Positions 53,969-62,530 of a stretch of 64,000 nucleotides of DNA are shown one piece after another. The notes below the pieces were generated by a model. It saw only the letters and a program-made list of their open reading frames with translations. It did not search any database and was not told the origin of the DNA. How positions within the stretch are numbered: the first letter of the stretch is position 1; each line of letters begins with the position of its first letter. This DNA comes from Streptomyces globosus (lineage in GTDB: Bacteria; Actinomycetota; Actinomycetes; Streptomycetales; Streptomycetaceae), in NCBI RefSeq assembly GCF_003325375.1, contig NZ_CP030862.1, positions 1,739,501 through 1,803,500 on the forward strand. Reading direction: 5' to 3'. The translations under genes and the position numbers were made by a program.

Positions 53969-54154
53969 GTGCAGAACATCGAGAACGTCGAGATCATGGA
54001 GCTCGTCGGCGGCTTCGAGGCGTACGCCCAGGCCGCCGAGCTGAACTTCGAGGCCTCGGCCGACGCCCCGGCCATCACCCCGACCCTCACCACCATCGCC
54101 TACACCAAGGTGACGGTCGCAGGCACCGCCGCGTCCATCAAGTGGACCTGCTGA
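53969..54154 (+). CDS. RiPP precursor peptide, class V lanthipeptide-like
   Basis: 61 residues from GTG 53969 with GGAGAG six bases upstream. The leader is acidic (MQNIENVEIMELVGGFEAYA, continuing to about residue 34, ADAP). The C-terminal part is neutral, with eight Thr (37, 39, 41, 42, 46, 49, 53, 60), one Ser (56) and a single Cys as the very last residue (61). A C-terminal Cys with a LanD-like decarboxylase gene nearby predicts AviCys formation; Ser56 sits five residues before Cys61 (SIKWTC), the same spacing as SIALHC of thioviridamide. With only one Cys no lanthionine can form. The core boundary after about residue 34-36 is a guess. Confidence 0.85.
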   Translation: MQNIENVEIMELVGGFEAYAQAAELNFEASADAPAITPTLTTIAYTKVTVAGTAASIKWTC

Positions 54155-54190
54155 CCACGTCGGCAGTGAGGCCGTACGACGGCTGAACCC

Positions 54191-54227
54191 GGCGGTCCTG
54201 GGCGCGGGCAAGGCGCCCAGGACCGCC
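54191..54227 (+). terminator. stem-loop after precursor gene (terminator or attenuator)
   Basis: A perfect 15-bp stem (54191-54205 with 54213-54227) and a 7-nt loop 36 nt after the precursor stop. In RiPP operons such hairpins allow a high precursor level with partial read-through into the enzyme genes. Confidence 0.8.
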
Positions 54228-54360
54228 GCTGCCGTGCCGCGGGCCGGTACCGGCCCGCGGCAGGTGCCGCCATTATCCCGCCGTATCGCGCACTCACGTT
54301 CCGCCGCCGGAACCCCGAATCTCCCGCTCTTCCACTTCCGTGACTCCAGGAGGTCCGGCG

Positions 54361-55326
54361 ATGAGCCGCAGCGTGTCCGTCGTCCTGCCGATCGTCCCGA
54401 CCCGCGCGGAACAGGCCGCCCCGTTCGCCGCGTTCGTGCAGTGGCGCGCAGCGCGGGCCCTGTGGCTGGGGCAGGTGCTGCTGAGCGAGCAGCACCAGAT
54501 CATGGCGCAGCTCGGCGGCATGGGCCTGCGCGTGCCGTTCGGCACCGGCGTCTCCCTGATGCCGCTGCGCCACCCCGTGCAGGCCGCGCTGGAGGCCCGT
54601 ACGCTCGCCGCCGTGACCGGACACCCGGTGACCGCCGGCTTCGGGCCCGGTGCCCCGGCCTTCCAGCGCGCCGCGCTCGGCGCCCCCTACGCGAGCCCGC
54701 TCACCGCCTGCCGCGAGTACCTGCACCTCGTCCGACGCCTTCTCGACGGCGCCGAAGTCGACCAGCGCGGACGCTACTTCTCCTACACCGGCTCCCTGCC
54801 GCCCACCCCCGCCCCGCCCGTCGAGGTCGGGCTCGGCGTGCTGCGCCCGGGCATGGCCCGCGTGGCCGGAGAAGCCGCGGACGTCGCCGTCACCTGGCTG
54901 GCGCCCCCCTCCTACCTGCGCGACGTCATCCTGCCCGCGCTGCGCGCAGGGGCCGAGGCCGCCGGCCGGCCCGTGCCGCGGGTCGCCGCGATCGTCCCCA
55001 TGGCCGCTGCGGCAGACGGGCGCGACGTCCGGGCCGCCCTCGCCGCCGGGCACGCCGGCCACTTCGCCGGACCGCACTACGCGGACATGCTCGCCCGCGC
55101 CGGGATCGGCGTCGACCCCGACGACCCCCTCGCCACCGCCGGACGCCTGGCCGCCGCCGGCGGCGCCCTCACCGGAGGCCCGGACGAGCTGGCCGCGGGC
55201 ATCGCCGCCTACCACGAGGCCGGCGCCGACGAGGTCGTCCTCAACAACGCCGGAGTCGGAATGCTGGAGGGGCCCCGCCCCGTCCTGCGCGACCTCGAAG
55301 CCCTCTTCACCGGGAACGGGTGGTAG
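54361..55326 (+). CDS. LLM-class reductase, probably F420H2-dependent (LxmJ-like)
   Basis: 321 residues of the luciferase-like (LLM) fold: TGVSLMPLRHPVQAALEART near residue 62, AGFGPGAPAFQRAALG near 90 and DELAAGIAAYHEAGADEVVL near 278. ATG 54361 has AGGAGGT. In class V lanthipeptide clusters such enzymes (LxmJ in lexapeptide) reduce dehydroalanine or dehydrobutyrine to D-alanine or D-aminobutyrate. With eight Thr in the precursor, D-Abu residues are predicted; this is inference. First enzyme gene after the hairpin. Confidence 0.8.
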   Translation: MSRSVSVVLPIVPTRAEQAAPFAAFVQWRAARALWLGQVLLSEQHQIMAQLGGMGLRVPFGTGVSLMPLRHPVQAALEARTLAAVTGHPVTAGFGPGAPAFQRAALGAPYASPLTACREYLHLVRRLLDGAEVDQRGRYFSYTGSLPPTPAPPVEVGLGVLRPGMARVAGEAADVAVTWLAPPSYLRDVILPALRAGAEAAGRPVPRVAAIVPMAAAADGRDVRAALAAGHAGHFAGPHYADMLARAGIGVDPDDPLATAGRLAAAGGALTGGPDELAAGIAAYHEAGADEVVLNNAGVGMLEGPRPVLRDLEALFTGNGW

Positions 55327-55330
55327 CGCC

Positions 55331-55966
55331 GTGGAACCCCGCGACTCCACCCCGGGCGATACCGCCGCCGACAGGCTCCCGTTCACCCGGCTGCTCCTCG
55401 TCGCCACCGGCTCCGTCTCCGCCTCCGAGCTGCCCTCCTGGATCCTGTGGCTGCGCAGCACCCACCCCGCGCTCGAGGTCCAGACCGTCCTGACGCCCAG
55501 CGCCCGGAGGTTCGTCACCCCGGAGGCGCTCAACCTGCTCACCAGCCGCCGCACCCTCGTCGACTCCTGGCCCGAGGAGCCCGTGCTGCGCGCCCCCCAC
55601 GTCGACCTGACCGCATGGGCCGAAGCCGTCGTCGTCTATCCCGCGACGTTCTCCTACACCGCCCGCCTCGCCCTCGGCCTCGCCGACAGCCCGTCGCTGC
55701 TGACCGCCCAGTGCACGGCCGCGCCCGTCGGTGTCGCACCCGCCCTGCCTCCCGGCGGCGCGCAGAGCCACGCCTACCGCGCACATGTCGACGCCCTGTC
55801 CACCCGGCCGAACACCGTCGTCGCCGCACCGGTGCCCGCGCTCAGCATGACCACCGGCCGCATGGACAGCTGGGCCGCCGCCCCGCTGCCCGACCTCCTC
55901 GGCGCCGTCGCCGCCCTGCACCGCCGGCTCGCCGCGGGCCGCCCCGAACCGGAGTCCGCCGCGTGA
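55331..55966 (+). CDS. LanD-like flavoprotein, peptidyl-cysteine decarboxylase
   Basis: 211 residues of the HFCD flavoprotein family. The active-site His is in HVDLTAW (residue 90), the PASANT-like motif reads PATFSYT at 104-110, and a clamp-like PALSMTTGRM replaces the usual PxMNxxM near residue 168. These enzymes oxidatively decarboxylate a C-terminal Cys to the thioenol that closes an AviCys ring; the precursor ends in Cys. GTG 55331 lies 4 nt after the LLM stop. Confidence 0.85.
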   Translation: MEPRDSTPGDTAADRLPFTRLLLVATGSVSASELPSWILWLRSTHPALEVQTVLTPSARRFVTPEALNLLTSRRTLVDSWPEEPVLRAPHVDLTAWAEAVVVYPATFSYTARLALGLADSPSLLTAQCTAAPVGVAPALPPGGAQSHAYRAHVDALSTRPNTVVAAPVPALSMTTGRMDSWAAAPLPDLLGAVAALHRRLAAGRPEPESAA

Positions 55967-56898
55967 GCGGGACCGTCGTCGACGCCTTCGGCACCGGACT
56001 GCTCGACACCACCGTCACCGCCCTGCCCGGCGGCGGCCACCGCTGGCTGCGCCGCCCGGGCCCGGCCTCCGCCGACGGGTTCACCCCGCTTGCCGACCGG
56101 CTGCGCGAAGCCGTCGGGGCGGTGCCCGCCGGCGCCCCCGTGCGCCCGCTGCTCGGACGGCCCGCGCCGGACGGCGCCCGTATCTACGACGCCCCGGGCC
56201 GCCACTCCGCCGCCCACTGGCTGATCACCGGCGGCGGACCGCACGCCGCCCCCGGAGGCGCCCGCGCCCTTGCCGACGTCCTGCGCGGGGTCGGCGCGCT
56301 GCTCGCCGCCCTGCACCGGCAGCCCGTTCCCGACGAGGCCCGCCGGCCCTCCCGCGCCGCCGTACGGCTGCACCGCTGGCTTTCCGGCCGTACGACCGCC
56401 GCCGGCGCGACCCCCGCCGACCTGCTCGGCGCGGAGGCCGTCGGGCCGCTGCGTGCCTGGGCAGCCGAGGCCGTGCAACCCTCCGACGGGCACGTCCTCT
56501 CGCACGGCGCCCCCGGCCTCGGCGCGCTCGTCCTGCCCGGCCCCGACGGCACCCCGGACGGCCCGGCCGCGCTGCTGACCGGCGAGGACCTGTGCGCGGC
56601 ACCGCCGCACCTCGACCTCGGCTGGATGGTCGGCGAACTCGTCGAACTGCGCTGGCTGATGGGCTGCGCCACCGAGCCGCGCAGCTGGCAGCAGCCGGTC
56701 GACGCGCTCCTGGACGGCTACGGCAGCGGACATGCCGCCGGGCCCGGCCCCTGCGCCCGCGAGAGCCACCTCCGCGGCGGAGCCCTGCGCATCGCGCTGC
56801 ACGCCCACGACACGGCGGCCTACCTCCCCGACTCGGTCGGCCAGGCCCGGCTGTACGGGGTGCTCGCCACTGCTTTCACGAAGGAGGCCGCCGCATGA
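55963..56898 (+). CDS. degenerate kinase-fold protein (LxmX-like?)
   Basis: 311 residues; GTG 55963 overlaps the previous stop (GTGA). The C-terminal half recalls aminoglycoside-phosphotransferase-type kinases (LDLGWMVGELVELRW near residue 215). However, the catalytic loop reads SHGAPGLGALVLP near 175, where HxD-xxxxN is expected, and the downstream metal-binding Asp is replaced (LLTGEDL). It is therefore predicted to be a pseudokinase, probably a structural partner of the active kinase and the HopA1-like protein in a three-part dehydratase/cyclase, as LxmX is in lexapeptide. Equivalence to LxmX is by size and context only. Confidence 0.65.
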   Translation: MSGTVVDAFGTGLLDTTVTALPGGGHRWLRRPGPASADGFTPLADRLREAVGAVPAGAPVRPLLGRPAPDGARIYDAPGRHSAAHWLITGGGPHAAPGGARALADVLRGVGALLAALHRQPVPDEARRPSRAAVRLHRWLSGRTTAAGATPADLLGAEAVGPLRAWAAEAVQPSDGHVLSHGAPGLGALVLPGPDGTPDGPAALLTGEDLCAAPPHLDLGWMVGELVELRWLMGCATEPRSWQQPVDALLDGYGSGHAAGPGPCARESHLRGGALRIALHAHDTAAYLPDSVGQARLYGVLATAFTKEAAA

Positions 56899-59441
56899 CC
56901 GACGGCAGCACCGGGATCCGCAGACTGGTCCTCGGCAACGGGCTGCGCGTCGTCGTCGACACGGCCCCCGGCGTCGGCCTCACCGCGGTCGCGGTGCACT
57001 ACGGCGCCGGCTTCCGCTCGGAGCCCGAAGGCCGCGCCGGCCTCGCCCACCTGCTGGAACACATGATGTTCGAGGGCAGCGAACACTTCCCCGACCGCGC
57101 CTACTTCACCGCCCTCATGGCGTCCGGAGGCGCCGCCGAGGGCACCACCCACCAGGACTACACGGACTACGTCCACACCGTGCCGGCAGCCGCCCTCGGG
57201 CGGGCCCTGGCCGCCGAGGCCGACCGGATGCGGGCCCCCCGCTTCACCGCCGCCTCTCTCACCGAGCAGCTCGCCGGCGTCGAGGCGGAGATCAGGGCCG
57301 CCGGCCACGACTCGCCGCTCGGCGTCCTGCCGTGGCCGCTCCTCGCCGGCCTCATGTACGACCGCTGGGCCAACGCCCACGACGGCTACGGCGACCTTCC
57401 GGCCCTCGCCCGCCTGACCCCCGCGGACTGCACCGACTTCTTCCGTGCGCACTACACCCCCGGCAACGCCGTGGTGACGGTGTCCGGGGGCGGCGAGCCC
57501 GACGAGGTGGGCGCGCTGGTCGCCCGCCACTTCTCCGGCGTCCCCGCGGGCCCTGCCGCACCGGCCCGCCCCGCCCTCGCCGAACCGCCGCTGGCCGCCG
57601 ACCGCACCGCCGTGCGGAGGCTGGCCCGGGGCGGCGCCGTGACCGTCGGCTACCGGCTGCCCGACCCGGCGGCCGACCTCGACGACTACCTCGACCGGAT
57701 CGTGGCCGCCCGGTTGCTCACCACCCCGGCCGCCGACGCGGGCTGCGGCTTCTTCGGGCCGCTCGACGCCCTCGACCCCGACACCCTCGTCATCGCCCTG
57801 CCCGCCGCCGACGAGGACGGCGCACGCGCCGCGCTGGACGGCCTCGACGCCGCCCTCGCCGAACTCGCCGGCGCCGGGCTCGCCGACCGCCGGGTGCAGG
57901 AGGCCGCCGAACGGCTCGCACAGGAGCACCTGCGCGACCACCACGGGCCGGCCGCCCGGGCCCGCGCGCTCGGCCGGCTGGAGATCCTCTTCGGCCGGCC
58001 CGGCCTCCTCGACGAGCTGCCGGCGCGGCTGCGCGCCGTCTCCACCGACCGGGTCCGCGCCGCCGCCCGGGCCATGACCGCCCAGCACCGGGCCGTCCTC
58101 GCGCTGCTCCCGGGCGGCGAACCGGTGCCGTTCCGCGGCCTCCGCGCCGCCGGGGCCCCGGCGGCGGGCCCCGGTTCCGCCCCGGTCACGGCCGGCCGCG
58201 CCGCCGCCGGAGCGGGCTCCCGCGCGGGCTCCCGGCGCAGCACCGACGGGCAAGCCGGGCCGGGGCTGCCCGCGTACGCCGAGAGCGGCACGGGTCCGGG
58301 CCCCGGCCGCCCGGCCGTGGCCGCCGTCCGCGACGCGCGGGCGCCCCTCGTCGAGCTGCGGCTGCGGCTGCCCGCCCCGGCCGGTGCGGCACCCGCCGAC
58401 CGCGAGCGCCTCGCGCTGGTCCTCGCCGACCGCTGGGCCGCCCGCCACCCCCGCTCCGGCCCGGCCCGCGCCACCGTCGAGAGCGGGGCCGTGCTGCTGG
58501 AGGCGTGGCTGCCCGCGCCCGCCCCGCACCCGGCCGCCCTCGCCGGGCTGCTCGCCGAACCGCCCACCCCTGCGGAACTCGCCACCGCCGAGCCGCGGGC
58601 CCGCGCCCGGATGGGATCCCGTGTCACCGACCCCGCCTGGCTCGCCGAACAAGCCCTGCGCCGCCGGATCCTGGGTGCCGAGCCCGCGCCCGCCGCGGCG
58701 CCGGGGCTGCCGTGCGCCGGCGGGATCGAGCTGACCGCCGTCGGCGACCTGGACCCCGACGCCTGGACCGCCGCGGCTGCCGAGGCCCTGCGCCCCCTGG
58801 CCGCCGGCATCGCCGCACCGCCCCGGCCCCCGGCCGCCGCCGCCGAGGGCCTCGCCCTGCTGAGGCTGCCTCCTGGCGTCCCCGCGGACGCCTCGGAGCT
58901 GCTGTGGGCCGCGCCCGAGTCCGCCGCGGCCGGGTCGTTCGCCGCCCGCTGGCTCGCCGTGGCCGTGGTCGGCGGCAGCCAGCCCGGCGCCCGCCTCCCC
59001 GCATTGCGGACCGCCGCCGCCCCGTACGGCTTCCACACGTACGCCGGCCGGTTCGGCGACCACGCGGGAACCGGGCCGCTGATCCAGGTCCGCGCCCGGC
59101 TCCCGCACCACGGCGCGGCCGAGGCCGCCGCCGCGGTCCGCGAGGAGCTGCGGCGCACCGGCACGGCGCCACCCACCGAAGCGGAGGCGGACGCCGCCCG
59201 CCGGTACTGCGCGGGCCAGTTCGCCCTCGTCCCGCAGACCCAGGCCGCGCTCGCCGACCAGCTCTCCGGCTGGCTGGCCTCCGGCCGGCGGGCCGACGAG
59301 TTCGCCGGCTTCCCCGCCGCCCTGTACGACGTACCCGCCGACGACGTGGCCCGCACCTGCGCCGCCCTGTTCGCCCAGCCCGCCTACGCCGGGGTCCTCG
59401 CCGCGCCGGCGACCCACCACCCGGCCGAGGAGACGCCGTGA
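56895..59441 (+). CDS. fused double-domain M16 metallopeptidase
   Basis: 848 residues; the ATG overlaps the previous stop (ATGA). The first half has the inverted zinc motif HLLEH at residues 52-56 and the third ligand Glu near 130-132 (GVEAEI). A long Ala/Gly/Pro/Ser-rich linker (about 425-475) joins a second M16 half without HXXEH. Bacterial M16B enzymes usually work as heterodimers of one active and one inactive subunit; here both are in one chain. The role is probably leader removal. Class V clusters typically include M16 peptidases. Confidence 0.85.
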   Translation: MTDGSTGIRRLVLGNGLRVVVDTAPGVGLTAVAVHYGAGFRSEPEGRAGLAHLLEHMMFEGSEHFPDRAYFTALMASGGAAEGTTHQDYTDYVHTVPAAALGRALAAEADRMRAPRFTAASLTEQLAGVEAEIRAAGHDSPLGVLPWPLLAGLMYDRWANAHDGYGDLPALARLTPADCTDFFRAHYTPGNAVVTVSGGGEPDEVGALVARHFSGVPAGPAAPARPALAEPPLAADRTAVRRLARGGAVTVGYRLPDPAADLDDYLDRIVAARLLTTPAADAGCGFFGPLDALDPDTLVIALPAADEDGARAALDGLDAALAELAGAGLADRRVQEAAERLAQEHLRDHHGPAARARALGRLEILFGRPGLLDELPARLRAVSTDRVRAAARAMTAQHRAVLALLPGGEPVPFRGLRAAGAPAAGPGSAPVTAGRAAAGAGSRAGSRRSTDGQAGPGLPAYAESGTGPGPGRPAVAAVRDARAPLVELRLRLPAPAGAAPADRERLALVLADRWAARHPRSGPARATVESGAVLLEAWLPAPAPHPAALAGLLAEPPTPAELATAEPRARARMGSRVTDPAWLAEQALRRRILGAEPAPAAAPGLPCAGGIELTAVGDLDPDAWTAAAAEALRPLAAGIAAPPRPPAAAAEGLALLRLPPGVPADASELLWAAPESAAAGSFAARWLAVAVVGGSQPGARLPALRTAAAPYGFHTYAGRFGDHAGTGPLIQVRARLPHHGAAEAAAAVREELRRTGTAPPTEAEADAARRYCAGQFALVPQTQAALADQLSGWLASGRRADEFAGFPAALYDVPADDVARTCAALFAQPAYAGVLAAPATHHPAEETP

Positions 59442-60625
59442 CCCGCACCGCCACCGCCCCCACCCGCCCGCCGTCCGGCGCGGCCGCCTCGACACCCCGT
59501 ACGGAGCTGCGCTTCCGCCCCGTCGACCTGGACACCGCCCCCGAGGTCGACGCCCTGCTGCGCCGGATCGGCACCGGCCCCTTCGACCGTGCCGACGTCA
59601 CCGCCCTGCCCGGCCGCAACGACACCTGGGCCGGCCGGACCACCGGCGGCGCCCGCGTCTTCGTCAAGCGCCTGACCGGGCCCGCCGACGACGTCGCCGC
59701 CCGCATGGACCGGGCGCTGGCCTTCGAACGGATCACGGCCGGCGCACCGGGCGGAGTCCTGCGCGGCCCTGCCCTGCTCGGCAGCGACCGCGAGGCGGGG
59801 CTGCTCGCCTTCGAGTATCTCCACGACGCCCGCAGCGGCGCCGAACTGATGGCCGACCAGGAGTTCACGCCCGAGCTGGCCCGCCGCGCCGGCACCGCGC
59901 TCGGCTTGCTCCACGCCCGCCCCGCCGGGGCGGAGCGGTTGGACCGGGCCGTGCCCGGCATGCCGTCGGCCGCGCTTCTGGAGGCCCTCCCCGCCGCCGC
60001 GTTCGAGGAGCTCAGCGGCGGCGAGCTGGAGACCTGGCGGCTCCTGCAGAACGACGGCCCGCTGATCGGCGCCGTGGACCGGCTGCTCGCCGCGGAGCGG
60101 GCCGCGCCGCGCGTCCCCGCCCACTGCGACCTCCGGCTGGACCAGTTCCTGGTGACGGCCCCCGCCGCGGCGGGCGGCCGCGCGGAACTGTACGCGGCCG
60201 ACTGGGAGGAGTTCCGGCTCGCCGACCCGGCCCGCGACGTGGGCGGCTTCGCGGGGGAGTGGCTGCACCGCGCCGTACACGACATCGTCACCTCCCGCGG
60301 CGACACCGACACCGCCGCTTTTGCCGGGCTCGCCATGACCCGCGAGACCGTACTCGCCCGCGGGGCGCAGAAGCTGGCCCGGCTGCGGCCGCTGGTGCAG
60401 GAGTTCTGGGGCGGCTACCGCGACGCCCGGCCGGACGCCGACCCGGGGCTCGCCGAGCGGGCCACCGCGTTCGCCGGCTGGCACCTGCTGGACCGCCTCC
60501 TGGCCGGCGCCGCCCGGTCCAACCGCCTGCTCGGCATCGAACGCGCCGCCGCAGGAATCGGCCGGACCGCCCTCCTCGCCCCCGCCCGCTTCACCCACGC
60601 CGTCGGCCTCGGAGACCCCTCGTGA
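59438..60625 (+). CDS. APH-type peptide kinase (LxmK-like)
   Basis: 395 residues; GTG 59438 overlaps the M16 stop. The kinase residues are intact: the ATP-binding Lys in VFVKRL (77), a Glu near 97, the catalytic loop HCDLRLDQF with Asp near 231 and the metal-binding Asp in ADWEEF (255). In class V lanthipeptide and thioamitide pathways such kinases phosphorylate Ser/Thr of the precursor before elimination. The Asn of the canonical loop is replaced by Gln/Asp. Confidence 0.82.
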   Translation: MTRTATAPTRPPSGAAASTPRTELRFRPVDLDTAPEVDALLRRIGTGPFDRADVTALPGRNDTWAGRTTGGARVFVKRLTGPADDVAARMDRALAFERITAGAPGGVLRGPALLGSDREAGLLAFEYLHDARSGAELMADQEFTPELARRAGTALGLLHARPAGAERLDRAVPGMPSAALLEALPAAAFEELSGGELETWRLLQNDGPLIGAVDRLLAAERAAPRVPAHCDLRLDQFLVTAPAAAGGRAELYAADWEEFRLADPARDVGGFAGEWLHRAVHDIVTSRGDTDTAAFAGLAMTRETVLARGAQKLARLRPLVQEFWGGYRDARPDADPGLAERATAFAGWHLLDRLLAGAARSNRLLGIERAAAGIGRTALLAPARFTHAVGLGDPS

Positions 60626-61662
60626 ATACCGCCCCCGCCCCCGCCACCGGCAGCACCGCCCCGGCCCTCGCCCCCGCGCTCGCCCGCGCCGTCGACGGGA
60701 TCCGGCTCTCCGCCGACGGCCGCACGGCCACCGTCGGCCCCCGCACCATCGAGGCCGACTCCGCCCGCGAACTCCAGCAGCGCCTCGGCGCCGCCCTGTA
60801 CGAGGTGTTCCACACCGGCCGCGCCGAGGCCGACACCCGCCGCCGGCCGCTCCTCGTGCGCGACCACGCCTTCGAGCGGGAACTGGCTGCCGCGCTGCCA
60901 CACCGTGAGGTGGAGCGCACCGGAGTCCTGCTGCGCCCCTCGCAGGACGGGGCCGGCGACGGGGCCGGCGAGGCCCTGGTGACCTGGGACGGGGTGCGCG
61001 TGCGGGTGCCCGCCGGGCGGCTGCGCGCCGACGGGCCGCTCACGGCCGGCGCCGAGGTGCGCGTGACCGCCTCACCGGCCCGCCCCGCCCTGTCGCCCGG
61101 CTTCTTCTACGCCACAGGATCGCGCGAGCCGCACTTCGACGCCGAACTCCTGCGCGTGTACGTGCACATCACCGACCCCGCACGGGCGGCCGCCGTCTGG
61201 AGCGCCGTCCTGGGACGCCTGGAGGCCGCCGGAGCCGGCTACCACGCCAAGGTGCTCTCCGACGCCGACTCCTACCCGCGCCGCGACGCCCTCGTCGTCT
61301 ACCTGGGCGCCGAGTCGCGGGCCGCCTGCCACACCGTCGCCGACGCCGTCCGAGGCCTGCCCGGCATCGGCCCGGACACCTCCGTCTTCACTCACCGCCT
61401 CGGACCCGGCACCGCCGTCGCCTGGGAGCCGGACGACCCCCGGCCCGGCGCGGGCGGCCTGAGCTTCGGCCAGCACCGGGCCGCGGCCCTCGCCGAGGCC
61501 GCCGTACGGGCCCACGGGCACACCCCGGCAGCCGCCCGCGCCGGCGAAGCGGACGGTTCCGCCGGCGCGGACGGCGCCGAGGGTGCGTTCACCGCGGCCG
61601 GCATCGACCCCGCCGCCCCCTACCGGAACCTGGGCTCCCCCGCGCTGCCGCCCGCCTCCTGA
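60622..61662 (+). CDS. HopA1-like protein, putative phospho-Ser/Thr lyase (LxmY-like)
   Basis: 346 residues; GTG 60622 overlaps the kinase stop. It matches the HopA1 effector-like family: ELQQRLGAALYEVFHTG near residue 50, FFYATGSREP near 165, YHAKVLSDADSYPRRDALVV near 214 and a terminal PYRNLG segment. In class V lanthipeptide systems the HopA1-type subunit eliminates phosphate from the kinase product to give Dha/Dhb. Last biosynthetic gene before the exporter. Confidence 0.85.
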   Translation: MNTAPAPATGSTAPALAPALARAVDGIRLSADGRTATVGPRTIEADSARELQQRLGAALYEVFHTGRAEADTRRRPLLVRDHAFERELAAALPHREVERTGVLLRPSQDGAGDGAGEALVTWDGVRVRVPAGRLRADGPLTAGAEVRVTASPARPALSPGFFYATGSREPHFDAELLRVYVHITDPARAAAVWSAVLGRLEAAGAGYHAKVLSDADSYPRRDALVVYLGAESRAACHTVADAVRGLPGIGPDTSVFTHRLGPGTAVAWEPDDPRPGAGGLSFGQHRAAALAEAAVRAHGHTPAAARAGEADGSAGADGAEGAFTAAGIDPAAPYRNLGSPALPPAS

Positions 61663-61732
61663 ACGGCACGACCCGCGAGCTTCCCCCCACCGCCTGCACC
61701 ACCGCCCCCACACGCACCGAAAGGCACCGCCC

Positions 61733-62530
61733 ATGCAACGGCCCCCCGAGAACGACGCGGCTCAGGCCGCCGTGGAAGTGCGCGGTCTGCGCAAGCAGTT
61801 CGGCGACAAGACCGCCGTCGCCGGCATCGACCTGACCATCCCCCGCGGCAGCTTCTACGGCCTCGTCGGCCCCAACGGAGCCGGCAAGACGACCAGCCTG
61901 TCGATGATCACCGGCCTGCTGCGGCCCGACGCCGGGACCGTCACCGTCGCCGGGTACGACGTCTGGCAGGACCCCTACGAGGCCAAGCACCGCATCGGCA
62001 TCCTGCCCGACGGCCTGCGCCTCTTCGAGCGGCTGTCGGCGCGCGAACTGCTGCGCTACACCGGCCGGCTGCGGGAGCTGCCGGCCGCCGACACCGAGGC
62101 CCGCGCCGAGGCGCTGCTCGACGTGCTCGGACTGGCCGAGGCCGCCGACAAGCTCGTCGTCGACTACTCCACCGGCATGCGCAAGAAGATCGGCCTCGCG
62201 GCAGCCCTGCTGCACAACCCGCCCGTCCTGTTCCTCGACGAGCCGTTCGAGAGCGTGGACCCGGTTTCCGCCGAGACGATCCGCGAAGTGCTCCGCCAGT
62301 ACACCGCGAGCGGCTCCACGGTGGTCTTCTCCAGCCATGTCATGGAGCTGGTGTCGGCGCTGTGCAGCCATGTCGCCGTCATGGCCGGGGGACGCGTGGT
62401 GTCCGCCGGCACCCTGGACGAGGTGCGCGCCGGGCGCAGCCTGAACGACCGCTTCATGGAACTGGTCGGCTCCCGCGCCGACAAGGCGAAGGGAGGGAGC
62501 CTCGCATGGTTGGGGTCTTCTTCGGGCTGA
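61733..62530 (+). CDS. ABC exporter ATPase of RiPP cluster
   Basis: 265 residues: Walker A GPNGAGKTT near 45, signature YSTGMRKKI near 143, Walker B VLFLDEPFES near 165 and H-loop SSHVMEL. This is the family of antibiotic and bacteriocin exporters with separate permease. ATG 61733; 70 nt after the HopA1-like gene. Its 3' end overlaps the permease by 25 nt. Confidence 0.88.
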   Translation: MQRPPENDAAQAAVEVRGLRKQFGDKTAVAGIDLTIPRGSFYGLVGPNGAGKTTSLSMITGLLRPDAGTVTVAGYDVWQDPYEAKHRIGILPDGLRLFERLSARELLRYTGRLRELPAADTEARAEALLDVLGLAEAADKLVVDYSTGMRKKIGLAAALLHNPPVLFLDEPFESVDPVSAETIREVLRQYTASGSTVVFSSHVMELVSALCSHVAVMAGGRVVSAGTLDEVRAGRSLNDRFMELVGSRADKAKGGSLAWLGSSSG

